From NCBI GenBank assembly GCA_965277875.1, contig CBDIDV010000002.1, forward strand, positions 4,092,001-4,156,000: a DNA stretch of 64,000 nt, in the 5' to 3' direction. The position numbers were made by a program, and so were the translations under genes. The stretch comes from CAWFQB01 sp965277875 (GTDB lineage: Bacteria; Armatimonadota; Chthonomonadetes; Chthonomonadales; Chthonomonadaceae). Shown here one piece after another: positions 32,908 through 40,398 of this stretch (the stretch's first letter is position 1; each line of letters starts with the position of its first letter). The notes beneath the pieces are model-generated. The model saw nothing but the letters and a program-made list of their open reading frames with translations. It had not been told where the DNA came from and did no database searches.

Positions 32908-34158
32908 ATGAGAAGAATGTTACAGACGCTGTTGCTGGTCACGGCCAATCTAGGAGCCTGCCGATTACCCACTCCGCAACGTGCATCGGTTCCGCCACTT
33001 ACGCCCGCTGCCCTGCTGACAACGGCGAATGCCGGGGCTGCGTTTGTTCATACGCTTACCATAAAGGACTACGACGCTCTTTTGGCGCGCATCGGCTGGA
33101 GCGAAGAGGCGATTTCGGCCAAGACCCTGTCGCCGTCAGGACAAATGCTCGTGATCGCCGCCTTCCCTCCTGATCCCGCCGGCACGACTAATTATGCACC
33201 CCCTTCGATGCACGGCGACCGCGCCGCCCCCAATCTGTACCTGATCCACGCCACGGGGCAGTGGAAGGCGCTGACGACCGACGACGGGTACTACGGCGGC
33301 ATTTGCTTCGAGCCAAACGGGTCCCGCATCGCCTATATGTCGCAGCAGGGCGTCTCGGCGGGTATAGACCCGACCGATGCGCCGCCGCCCGTGGCGTGGG
33401 CGCTGTACGTTCAGGATGTGGGCAGCGGCGAGCGCAGGAAGGTATTTGAAGACAGGCCGGTTCCGCTATGGACAAATGACGCCTCTGAAGCAGGCGCAGG
33501 CTTATTGGGATGGATACCGGGTACACACGATCTATTGTACGGCGCAAGCCACAACGCGGGATTGTGGGACGTTCCCGGCGACGGCGCCCATCCGCGCCTT
33601 GTCACGGCCCACCCCCCAACCTCCCTCAACTACGATCCCAAACGCAAGGACTGGCGCGCAGAGTGGAAGGACATGCGAAGGCATACGTTCCGGTACGCGG
33701 ATGTCACGCAGAACCTGCGCGTTCTCTCGCAGTCCTCTTACTGGCGCAACCTGACTGGCACAAAGCCTTTTTACCTGCCCGCCTTTCCCGATTCGACCCA
33801 GCTGCTGTCGCCCTCCTCGGATCGCAAACGCCTGCCCGCCCTGCTGTTTTGCAGCGCCCTTCCGGGCGGGCAGCGCGCGGGCGACCAACATGCAGGCGAA
33901 CAACTGCTCGTTGTGCTGGAGTTGCCCACACGGCAGGTGCGCGTTCTGGGCGTTGCGCCGCGAGGCGGGTACTACGGAGGCTTCGGATGGGCGGCGAATG
34001 GCAGTCATCTGCTGTGCAGGGAGCGAGTGCCGAACAAGCCGTTTCGCGTCTATCAGTGCGATGTGAGCGCGATTGCGCCGCAGCCGATGCGCCACGTCAA
34101 CTGGCGCACCCGCAGACAGGCCCGGTTCGCGCCGAGCCATTTAGCCTACGCGCCCTGA
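32908..34158 (+). CDS. Beta-propeller (TolB/PD40-like) lipoprotein of unknown role
   Basis: A 416-residue protein with a short signal peptide ending in the lipobox ANLGAC (Cys18), so it is probably a lipoprotein. The mature part contains repeated blade-like segments of the PD40/TolB kind (SPSGQMLVIAAFPP, FEPNGSRIAYMSQQG, WIPGTHDLLYGASHN, WAANGSHLLCRERVP) and paired GGYYGG/DGYYGG turns. No enzymatic motif is evident. It precedes a DUF3592 membrane protein by 68 bases on the same strand. Export and a ligand- or protein-binding role are inferred from the fold alone. Confidence 0.7.
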   Translation: MRRMLQTLLLVTANLGACRLPTPQRASVPPLTPAALLTTANAGAAFVHTLTIKDYDALLARIGWSEEAISAKTLSPSGQMLVIAAFPPDPAGTTNYAPPSMHGDRAAPNLYLIHATGQWKALTTDDGYYGGICFEPNGSRIAYMSQQGVSAGIDPTDAPPPVAWALYVQDVGSGERRKVFEDRPVPLWTNDASEAGAGLLGWIPGTHDLLYGASHNAGLWDVPGDGAHPRLVTAHPPTSLNYDPKRKDWRAEWKDMRRHTFRYADVTQNLRVLSQSSYWRNLTGTKPFYLPAFPDSTQLLSPSSDRKRLPALLFCSALPGGQRAGDQHAGEQLLVVLELPTRQVRVLGVAPRGGYYGGFGWAANGSHLLCRERVPNKPFRVYQCDVSAIAPQPMRHVNWRTRRQARFAPSHLAYAP

Positions 34159-34226
34159 CACGCGGGGCGTCAGATTCAGGCAAGCGGGAATTCGATGAGC
34201 AGGAACAGGCAGGGAAAGGAAACATC

Positions 34227-35636
34227 ATGCAAAAGTTCTCCGGCGGTTTCGCGGCGCGCTTCAACCTTCTCATCTACATGGCATTGGGATTGGGCTGCTA
34301 CTACTTTACCTTTATGGGCTTCAGGAAGGCCAACAGCGCGGCGTTGTGGGGCGGGGTTGTTCTGTTCTTCGTGATGAGCAGCAGCGCGACATTCCTCGGC
34401 TTGTTCGGTTTGATCGAATCGTTTACCGTGTATGAAGTAGACGCGGACGGCGTGACACGGCGCGGATGGAACGGCGCGCGGCAGATGCGCTGGCCGGACA
34501 TAACGCGCATAGACGCGAGCGGGCAGCGCGACAGCCAACTAACGCTGCGCGACGCGCAGGGGCAGAGACTCGCCATCCAGCGCGGCCTGATGGACAGCAA
34601 AGAACGGGCGAGCCTGAACGCCGCCCTGGAACCCTACCTGGCCCCCATTCGCGAGCGCGAACTGCGTGACGTAGGCGGCGTCAATACGGTTTACTATCCT
34701 CGCCGCAAAGCAGCCGGGGCCGGCGCGATACTGCTGGCGATGGTGGTTCTCATGGTGCCATTTATCCTGTCCATGCCCGTAAGAGCCGGAGAGCAGTGGA
34801 TGTCTGTCGCCGTCTGGGCGATGATGGGCGTCTGTTTCTTATTCGTACTCTGGCTGACCGTCGCTTCCTTTACGCAGACATTGACCGTGACGCCGCACGA
34901 CCTGACCGACCGCACCGTGTTCCGCACACGGCAGATACCGTTCCATCATGTTAATTCGGTATCCTCGCGCATGGTGCAGACCAAAAACGGCAGTTTTGAA
35001 CTGACGACCGTAGAGGGCGACGGCCAGAAGATCCTGCTTACGTCGCAGATGAAGGATTACGGACTGCTAAAGGAGTATATCCGGCAGCACGCGAGCGACA
35101 CGGCGCGAACAGAGGGCGAGACGCAGGCGCGGGAGGCGACTGCCGGCGAACAAAAGCAGACGCGCGTTGTAATGGTCGTGATTTCGCTTGTGCTGTTTTT
35201 GATGCTTGGCGGCATGGGACTGGCCGTACTACGGCGGGGGCAGGCGCGGCTGGAAAGCTATCATCAGATGGACACGCGGGGACAGACCACATCCGGGCGC
35301 GTCACGGGCCTGTCGGCAGACGGAACGAAAAGCGAGCGCTATCTGCTGCACTATACTTTCACGGACGCGAACGGCGAACGCCGCGACAGCGTCAGTCCGA
35401 TCTCGTATGCCGACTATCAGGAAACGCGCCTCGGCGAGACAGTGCGCGTCACCTATCTGCCCGACCGCAGGGACATGGCGACCGTGGCGCAGTCCATCGG
35501 GCGCAAAAGGGCGGAAGGTGACATTCGGAGCGCGTATATATCTATCGGCACGGCGTGTATCCTGACGCCGCTTCTGGCGATCCTGCCGTTTCTGCCCTTC
35601 TTTCAGCGCAAAACAGCGTCACAGCCCGCCGGTTAG
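34227..35636 (+). CDS. DUF3592-type membrane protein with PH-like domains
   Basis: A 469-residue membrane protein from ATG 34227, preceded by GGGAAAGGAAA. It has two N-terminal helices (FNLLIYMALGLGCYYFTFMG, ALWGGVVLFFVMSSSATFLG), a PH-like soluble domain (VYEVDADGVTRRGWNGARQM) and two more helices. A second PH-like domain (LTVTPHDLTDRTVFRTRQIP), a helix near residue 315 and a DUF3592-like domain (TTSGRVTGLSADGTKSERYL) then precede a last helix. The function is unknown. A longer frame that opens at 33510 overlaps the lipoprotein gene and is rejected. Its 3' end overlaps the convergent dehydratase gene by 18 bases. Confidence 0.75.
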   Translation: MQKFSGGFAARFNLLIYMALGLGCYYFTFMGFRKANSAALWGGVVLFFVMSSSATFLGLFGLIESFTVYEVDADGVTRRGWNGARQMRWPDITRIDASGQRDSQLTLRDAQGQRLAIQRGLMDSKERASLNAALEPYLAPIRERELRDVGGVNTVYYPRRKAAGAGAILLAMVVLMVPFILSMPVRAGEQWMSVAVWAMMGVCFLFVLWLTVASFTQTLTVTPHDLTDRTVFRTRQIPFHHVNSVSSRMVQTKNGSFELTTVEGDGQKILLTSQMKDYGLLKEYIRQHASDTARTEGETQAREATAGEQKQTRVVMVVISLVLFLMLGGMGLAVLRRGQARLESYHQMDTRGQTTSGRVTGLSADGTKSERYLLHYTFTDANGERRDSVSPISYADYQETRLGETVRVTYLPDRRDMATVAQSIGRKRAEGDIRSAYISIGTACILTPLLAILPFLPFFQRKTASQPAG

Positions 35637-37658
35637 CCGCGCTACGATCTCGTCCACATCGTACACGCATCCGCCCCACGTTCCGCCCGACACGGCCTGC
35701 ATCGCGGCCCAAAGCCGCGTGTCGTCGGGCAGGTCCGGGTCGGCGTGGAGGTCGGGGCGCGGACGCCGCGACGCCAGGACGCGCGTTCCCTCCTCGGCCC
35801 CAAATACTTCGCCGTTCGCGCCCACAAGGTTGACCATGCCTTCCAGACGGTTGCGGTCAATCACGATCTCGATGAGGTCGCCGTCGAGGATTTTGCCGAC
35901 CGGCCCGCCCGCAAGGGCTTCCGGCCCGACATGCCCGATACACGCCCCCGTGGAAACGCCCGAAAACCGCGCGTCCGTGATCACGGCCACCTGCTTGCCC
36001 CACGGCAGAAACTTCAGGGCCGATGTGATCTGATAGATCTCCTCCATGCCCGCGCCCATCGGCCCCCGGCAGATGAGGACGAGGATGTCACCGGGCGCGA
36101 CGCGCTGAGACAGGCCCACCGCGCTCTTTTCATGCGTCTGATGCTCCTCTTCTATTTCTCTTATACCCGACGCTTTGATCGCCTCAATCGCCGCCCGTTC
36201 GGTCGTGAACACGCGGGCGGGGCCGATCTTGCGATAAATTCCATCGGCGTCTACCACGTCCGGGTGAATGGACGTGCTTTTGATGACGCTGCCCTGCGGG
36301 GCCAGGTTGCCGCGCGGGAAGGTGACCGTACTGGTCAGCCCTTTGTCGTGCGCGCGGGCGGGGGACAGTATCACGTCGTCCGGGTCTACGCCGTCCTGTT
36401 CGCGCAGGCGTTCGCGCAGGCGCAAACGCCGTTCGGACGTTTCCCACGCGGTCAGGTTTTGGCCCACGGTTTTGCCGTTGACCGTCAGGCAGTCGAGCGC
36501 GAGCAAACCCAGGTCGCGCAGGTGCAGCATCACTTCGGGAACCCCGCCCGCCAGGAAAAAGCGCACGGTCGGGTGGTCGGTCGGGCCGTTCGGAAGCACG
36601 TCCACGAGTCGGGGCGTGCGGACGTTGATGGCGTGCCAATCGTCCACACCGGGGCGGGGCAGACCGGAAGCGTGGGCGATGGCCGGAATGTGCAATAGCA
36701 GATTGGTGCTGCCGCCGCAGGCCGCGTGAACCGTCATGGCGTTCCGCAGGGCGTCGTCGGTCACGATGTCTTTGGTGGTCAGGCCGTTCTGTTCCATGTC
36801 CACGAGGGCCAGGGCGGAACGCCGCGCCATGTCCAGCCAGATCGGCTGACCGGACGGCGACAGGGCCGAATGCGGCAGGGACAAGCCCAATGCCTCGCCA
36901 ACAACCTGGGCGGTCGCGGCCGTGCCGAAGAACTGGCAGCCGCCCCCCGGCGTGGCGCAAGCGCGGCAGCCCATCTCGGCCGCCTCTTTGAGCGTGATCT
37001 GACCATGCGCGTATCTGGCCCCGATGCTCTGGATTTTGCCCGCGTCCTCGCCGTTTTCGGCGGGCAGCGTGACACCGCCCGGAACCAGGACACAGGGCAG
37101 GTCGCGCATTGCGGCCAGGGCCATCATCATGGCGGGCAGGCCCTTGTCGCAGGTCGCTATGCCCAGCACACCCTTGCGGTTGGGCAGGCTGCGGATCAAT
37201 CTGCGGAAGACCGTGGCCGCGTCGTTGCGGTAGGGCAGGCTGTCCATCATGCCCGTCGTCCCCTGCGAGCGCCCGTCGCAGGGATCGGAGCAGAAGGCCG
37301 CGAACGGGATGCAGCGCAGGCGCGAAAACTCTTCGGCTGCCGCCTGCATCAGCAGCCCGACTTCCCAGTGTCCTGTGTGGTAGCCCAGCGCGACGGGCGA
37401 GCCGTCGGGGTTGCGGATGCCGCCCTGCGTGCTGAGGATCAGGAACTCTCGGCGGTTCAGGTCACGCGGGTTCCAGCCCATACCCGCGTTCTGCGACAGC
37501 GCGAAGATGTCGCCGCTGGGTCGGTGCAGCAGCATTTCGGGCGTGATCGGCAGTTCCCCAATCGGCCCCCGCGCTTTCGTCTTCACATCGTACAGGTTTG
37601 TTTCCAATGTTGGTTCTATGTCTGTGTTCATATCTGAATGCTCGTTCCCGATGCTCAT
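35619..37658 (-). CDS. YjhG/YagF-type dehydratase (IlvD/Edd family, probable sugar-acid dehydratase)
   Basis: A 679-residue Fe-S dehydratase. The YjhG/YagF subgroup, which includes D-xylonate dehydratases, is recognised from GVLGIATCDKGLPAMMMAL, PCVLVPGGVTLPAENGEDAG, EMGCRACATPGGGCQFFGTA, SALSPSGQPIWLDMARRSAL and DARFSGVSTGACIGHVGPEA. The Cys residues in ATCDKG and in the CRACATPGGGC region are the expected cluster ligands. The length is close to the roughly 655 of E. coli YjhG. The start at 37658 overlaps the AbrB-like gene stop (ATGA). A later ATG at 37631 is possible. A role in pentonate breakdown is inferred, and no transporter or aldolase lies nearby. Confidence 0.88.
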   Translation of the reverse strand: MSIGNEHSDMNTDIEPTLETNLYDVKTKARGPIGELPITPEMLLHRPSGDIFALSQNAGMGWNPRDLNRREFLILSTQGGIRNPDGSPVALGYHTGHWEVGLLMQAAAEEFSRLRCIPFAAFCSDPCDGRSQGTTGMMDSLPYRNDAATVFRRLIRSLPNRKGVLGIATCDKGLPAMMMALAAMRDLPCVLVPGGVTLPAENGEDAGKIQSIGARYAHGQITLKEAAEMGCRACATPGGGCQFFGTAATAQVVGEALGLSLPHSALSPSGQPIWLDMARRSALALVDMEQNGLTTKDIVTDDALRNAMTVHAACGGSTNLLLHIPAIAHASGLPRPGVDDWHAINVRTPRLVDVLPNGPTDHPTVRFFLAGGVPEVMLHLRDLGLLALDCLTVNGKTVGQNLTAWETSERRLRLRERLREQDGVDPDDVILSPARAHDKGLTSTVTFPRGNLAPQGSVIKSTSIHPDVVDADGIYRKIGPARVFTTERAAIEAIKASGIREIEEEHQTHEKSAVGLSQRVAPGDILVLICRGPMGAGMEEIYQITSALKFLPWGKQVAVITDARFSGVSTGACIGHVGPEALAGGPVGKILDGDLIEIVIDRNRLEGMVNLVGANGEVFGAEEGTRVLASRRPRPDLHADPDLPDDTRLWAAMQAVSGGTWGGCVYDVDEIVARLTGGL

Positions 37659-37891
37659 GCGTCGGTATCCTCGTAGGGAAACATTTCCCATGTGGTGGCG
37701 CTGGCAGCCTGCCATTGTTCCAGTTCTGCCGCTAACTCCGCGCTCATAGGTACTTCTGTCAGCGGGACAAGCAGAATGCCGTTGCGTGTTTCGATCAGGC
37801 GAATGGGCGTGTCGGGCGCAAGGCCATAGTGCTGCCGCACATCCGCTGGCAAAGCGACGCTGCCATGTGCATCTATGGTCACACCATTCAT
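37655..37891 (-). CDS. Orphan AbrB-type antitoxin-like protein
   Basis: From ATG 37891, with a strong GGGAGG 7-8 bases upstream, this is a 78-residue protein. The swapped-hairpin domain reads VTIDAHGSVALPADVRQHYG, then LAPDTPIRLIETRNGILLVP. A short helical C-tail (SAELAAELEQWQAASATTWE) is the usual toxin-binding part of VapB/MazE-type antitoxins. No toxin gene follows. Instead its stop codon overlaps the start of the dehydratase (ATGA). It may have been recruited as an operon regulator or may be a leftover antitoxin. Confidence 0.75.
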   Translation of the reverse strand: MNGVTIDAHGSVALPADVRQHYGLAPDTPIRLIETRNGILLVPLTEVPMSAELAAELEQWQAASATTWEMFPYEDTDA

Positions 37892-38046
37892 GTTTGTTCC
37901 TCCCACAACAGTGATTTGCGACACATCTGAGGTACTGGCTGGTTGCCTTCAACGTTGAATGCCTGCGAATATGGTACTATTTCCAGGTTGAAGTTCGTCT
38001 AGTCCGACAGCCGATTTCGGATATGACCCTAAAGGAGCATGGATAA

Positions 38047-38409
38047 TTGGAAGAGCCTGAAATTATTGAACTTGTCATCACGCCCATCCCGCCTGACACT
38101 ATACAGTCGGTCAAACAGGAGATTGTACCTCTTGTCGAGGCACAACTTCGTGAAAATGGTTTAGATGTCCTTCTTGCGGACGGACACTTCAAGATGCAAA
38201 CGGAACAAACATTTCCAACGGATGCCGAAACACTTGCTATCATCGCCATAGTCGGCCCAATGGCAAAGGACACGTACAAGGAACTGATCTTGCCATTACT
38301 TAAACGACACTTTGGCGTCGAGGCGAAGCCACGCCAAAAAGATAAGGCGGCAAAGCGCGAGGAGAAAACGCTAGACGAAGGGAAAACACAAGATGAGACT
38401 GTAGAGTAG
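38047..38409 (+). CDS. Small conflict-locus protein, possibly EACC1-like
   Basis: A 120-residue protein starting at TTG 38047, with AAAGGAG 10 bases upstream. The body (residues 1-95) alternates strands and helices: IIELVITPIPPDTIQSVKQE, GHFKMQTEQTFPTDAETLAI, and a final helix KELILPLLKRHFGVE after IAIVGPMAKD. The C-tail is highly charged (KDKAAKREEKTLDEGKTQDE). The strand-helix plan with a hydrophobic AIVG turn recalls EACC1, the small constant component of some bacterial conflict systems, but the similarity is only in layout. GC content is lower than in the housekeeping genes. The next gene follows 11 bases later. Confidence 0.5.
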   Translation: MEEPEIIELVITPIPPDTIQSVKQEIVPLVEAQLRENGLDVLLADGHFKMQTEQTFPTDAETLAIIAIVGPMAKDTYKELILPLLKRHFGVEAKPRQKDKAAKREEKTLDEGKTQDETVE

Positions 38410-38420
38410 GACTAACCTTC

Positions 38421-39470
38421 ATGGGTATTCCCGACCCCTTTGCAATGCGTCTGCAAGCGTACACTTTGGCCTGTCGTGCTTTGCTGTCGCATTACGCCGA
38501 CTTGCACCGAGCAACTCTCGCGCATCCAAAACTTACCTGTGAGAGTTGTATCGCGCAGTTTGATAACGCGCTCCATGCATACTTCCTAGGAGATGCTTCA
38601 AATGACTCCTCTGATGCGGCAGAGCAGCTTGGCGGACGCCTACAAGCCGAGGCTGACTCTTTCCGGAGGCGTAATCTGCCTGCCGCAGAAGTGTTCGATG
38701 CCGTCATAGCCGATGTAAAGGGCGGCGCAAGCGCATGGGACTACAAACGCGAACTTCAGACGCTTCATGTTCAGGGCCGCGATATGGCCCTGAACTACTT
38801 CAAAAACTCGCCAGCGCCCATCACACAACGCCGCCTAGAAACGGAATGCGGCCTAGGCCATGAATACATATCAAGTAAAACGAAGAACGTTCCAATGTCT
38901 TACCAAACAGCGGAGTGTAGAATTACAATCCGCTTCGCGCCAGACTACGGCTTCAAAGACTATCTGGCGTTGCCCTATCAGTTTCTGCACGAGTACACGG
39001 CACACGTTTATGCGGCTGACAACGACCGCAGTCCTTTGTTTCACGACGGCTGGATGATGTACGCCGCACAAGCCTTTTTTAAAGAATCAGACAACCTGCA
39101 TCCCGCACAGGCCAACATCTTCTTAGAATATTTGTACCCGCAACTCAACAGCGATGCTAGAATTTTCACAGGCTTTGCTCAAGATCTCGATGCTTGGCTC
39201 GGCCGGTCTGAGGAAGGTACATCGTCCGGCACCTTCCGACGTATCACTTACGAGCTGGCAGCGTTTGAGCCGCAGTTTCCGCAGCCTGCCAACTGGATCA
39301 ACACATTTCTCCTCGCGCTCTATCAAGAATTTGCGTCGTATGAAAATCGTGCTGAACTAATCAAGGTAGTTCACAACTACTCCGTGGAAGAGCTGGGGCG
39401 CTATCTATGGCGACGGCCCCATGTCATCAGCTACTTCAGCAGGTATCAGCCTGATGTTGAGGAACTGTAA
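38421..39470 (+). CDS. Uncharacterised protein with an HExxxH motif, conflict locus
   Basis: A 349-residue soluble protein that I do not recognise. About residue 190 it has LPYQFLHEYTAHVYAADN, followed by LFHDGWMMYAAQAFF. His-Glu-x-x-x-His is the metal-binding motif of some zinc peptidases (as in the M49 family), and the following Asp/Glu residues could supply a third ligand. That reading is tentative. A Cys pair (CESC) lies near residue 40. The C-terminus ends in helical repeats. It is co-directional with the 120-residue gene upstream (11-base gap) and precedes the promoter-palindrome of the ATPase operon. Its GC content is lower than average. Confidence 0.5.
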   Translation: MGIPDPFAMRLQAYTLACRALLSHYADLHRATLAHPKLTCESCIAQFDNALHAYFLGDASNDSSDAAEQLGGRLQAEADSFRRRNLPAAEVFDAVIADVKGGASAWDYKRELQTLHVQGRDMALNYFKNSPAPITQRRLETECGLGHEYISSKTKNVPMSYQTAECRITIRFAPDYGFKDYLALPYQFLHEYTAHVYAADNDRSPLFHDGWMMYAAQAFFKESDNLHPAQANIFLEYLYPQLNSDARIFTGFAQDLDAWLGRSEEGTSSGTFRRITYELAAFEPQFPQPANWINTFLLALYQEFASYENRAELIKVVHNYSVEELGRYLWRRPHVISYFSRYQPDVEEL

Positions 39471-39517
39471 AATCCTCTAGTTTTGTAACGTTTTAACACA
39501 CAATTCGAGTGTCCATA

Positions 39518-39546
39518 TTGACAGGAGTTCTTTTTCGTGTTATACT
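39518..39546 (+). promoter_or_regulatory. Promoter of the wHTH-KGGVGR ATPase operon
   Basis: TTGACA (39518-39523) and TATACT (39541-39546) are separated by exactly 17 bases. The -10 lies inside the left arm of a perfect palindrome. Transcription would start near 39553, its centre. Confidence 0.85.
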
Positions 39547-39575
39547 TGCTCAACTGAGCAAGTATAACACGAAAA
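39532..39575 (+). promoter_or_regulatory. 44-base perfect palindrome over the promoter (candidate operator)
   Basis: The 21-base arms (TTTTCGTGTTATACTTGCTC plus A; 39532-39552 and 39555-39575) are exact reverse complements around a 2-base centre. The left arm contains the -10 box, and the right arm ends 7 bases before the ATG of the winged-helix gene. It is long enough for two dimers. Autoregulation by that protein is inferred. Confidence 0.8.
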
Positions 39576-39582
39576 GGTTGTT

Positions 39583-40398
39583 ATGAATCCAAAAACCGCA
39601 TTGAATCAGGTCAAGATGCAGGTGCGTAAGGAAGCACTGGTCCGACGCGTCTTCACCGTCGCGGATATTGTGGACGCTACCGGGTTGAACCCTGAAAGTG
39701 TCCGCACGGAGTTGCAGCGCATGAAGGAGCAGAAATTGCTTGCAAGCGAACGGCGGGGAAAGCAGTGTCAATACTCTCTTGCCACCGACCCAGAGATGCG
39801 GCTGGCCCTTTCACAAAGTCTGTACACTTTTCTCCTTCCGGCAGTGTCTCTCGCCAATCTTCCGGTAAGCGATGCTTATAAGCAGGCGCAGCAACGTCTA
39901 GATACGGCGCTAAATACGGAGGGCGATTGTTCGCAGCTGCTGGTTGAGGCGAAAGAACTGCTTGAACAGGCGGCACAGGAAGAGGGTCACGTTTCCGCGT
40001 CGGAGGCCGTACTTTCCTACCTGGGGTACGAACGCGCCCGACTCGCCTATCTGTCGGGCAAGCACACTGCGGCGGAGCGCAGTTTTCAGGCATTACGCCC
40101 ATTCTTTGAGAGCATTCATGACATGGACATGGTGTGCTACATTGACGAGTTTCTGCTGATTATTCGGCAGTTGGCGTCCGACAGCGTAAGTTTCGCTATG
40201 GAGGGGCCAGGCCGCGAACTGCGCGAGTATCTGCGCCAGCACCGTTCGCGCGGCCCGTTGCTTCCCAGGCTAGTGAATATGCTCGACCAGACACCACACA
40301 GGACAAGTAACATGGCAATCGCTTCCACTGATTATAACGCGGCAAAGGCGTTCTTTGGCGAGCGCCTGAACCCTCTTCCCGCAGCCCTGGCCGCATGA
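39583..40398 (+). CDS. Winged-helix regulator with helical-repeat C-terminus, coupled to the KGGVGR ATPase
   Basis: A 271-residue protein. Residues 1-75 are a winged helix-turn-helix (VRRVFTVADIVDATGLNPES, VRTELQRMKEQKLLASERRG, KQCQYSLAT). The rest is helical and contains a TPR-like pair (EAVLSYLGYERARLAYLSGK HTAAERSFQALRPFF). The last 40 residues are less ordered. A Shine-Dalgarno-like AAAAGG lies 6-11 bases before ATG 39583, between the palindrome and the start. The stop overlaps the start of the ATPase-TPR gene (ATGA), so both are made together. It is the best candidate to bind the palindrome. It is not a member of a family I can name. Confidence 0.65.
   Translation: MNPKTALNQVKMQVRKEALVRRVFTVADIVDATGLNPESVRTELQRMKEQKLLASERRGKQCQYSLATDPEMRLALSQSLYTFLLPAVSLANLPVSDAYKQAQQRLDTALNTEGDCSQLLVEAKELLEQAAQEEGHVSASEAVLSYLGYERARLAYLSGKHTAAERSFQALRPFFESIHDMDMVCYIDEFLLIIRQLASDSVSFAMEGPGRELREYLRQHRSRGPLLPRLVNMLDQTPHRTSNMAIASTDYNAAKAFFGERLNPLPAALAA

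Noticed and set aside
35745..36698. Plus-strand open frame of 317 codons
   Set aside because: It is antisense to the YjhG-type dehydratase.
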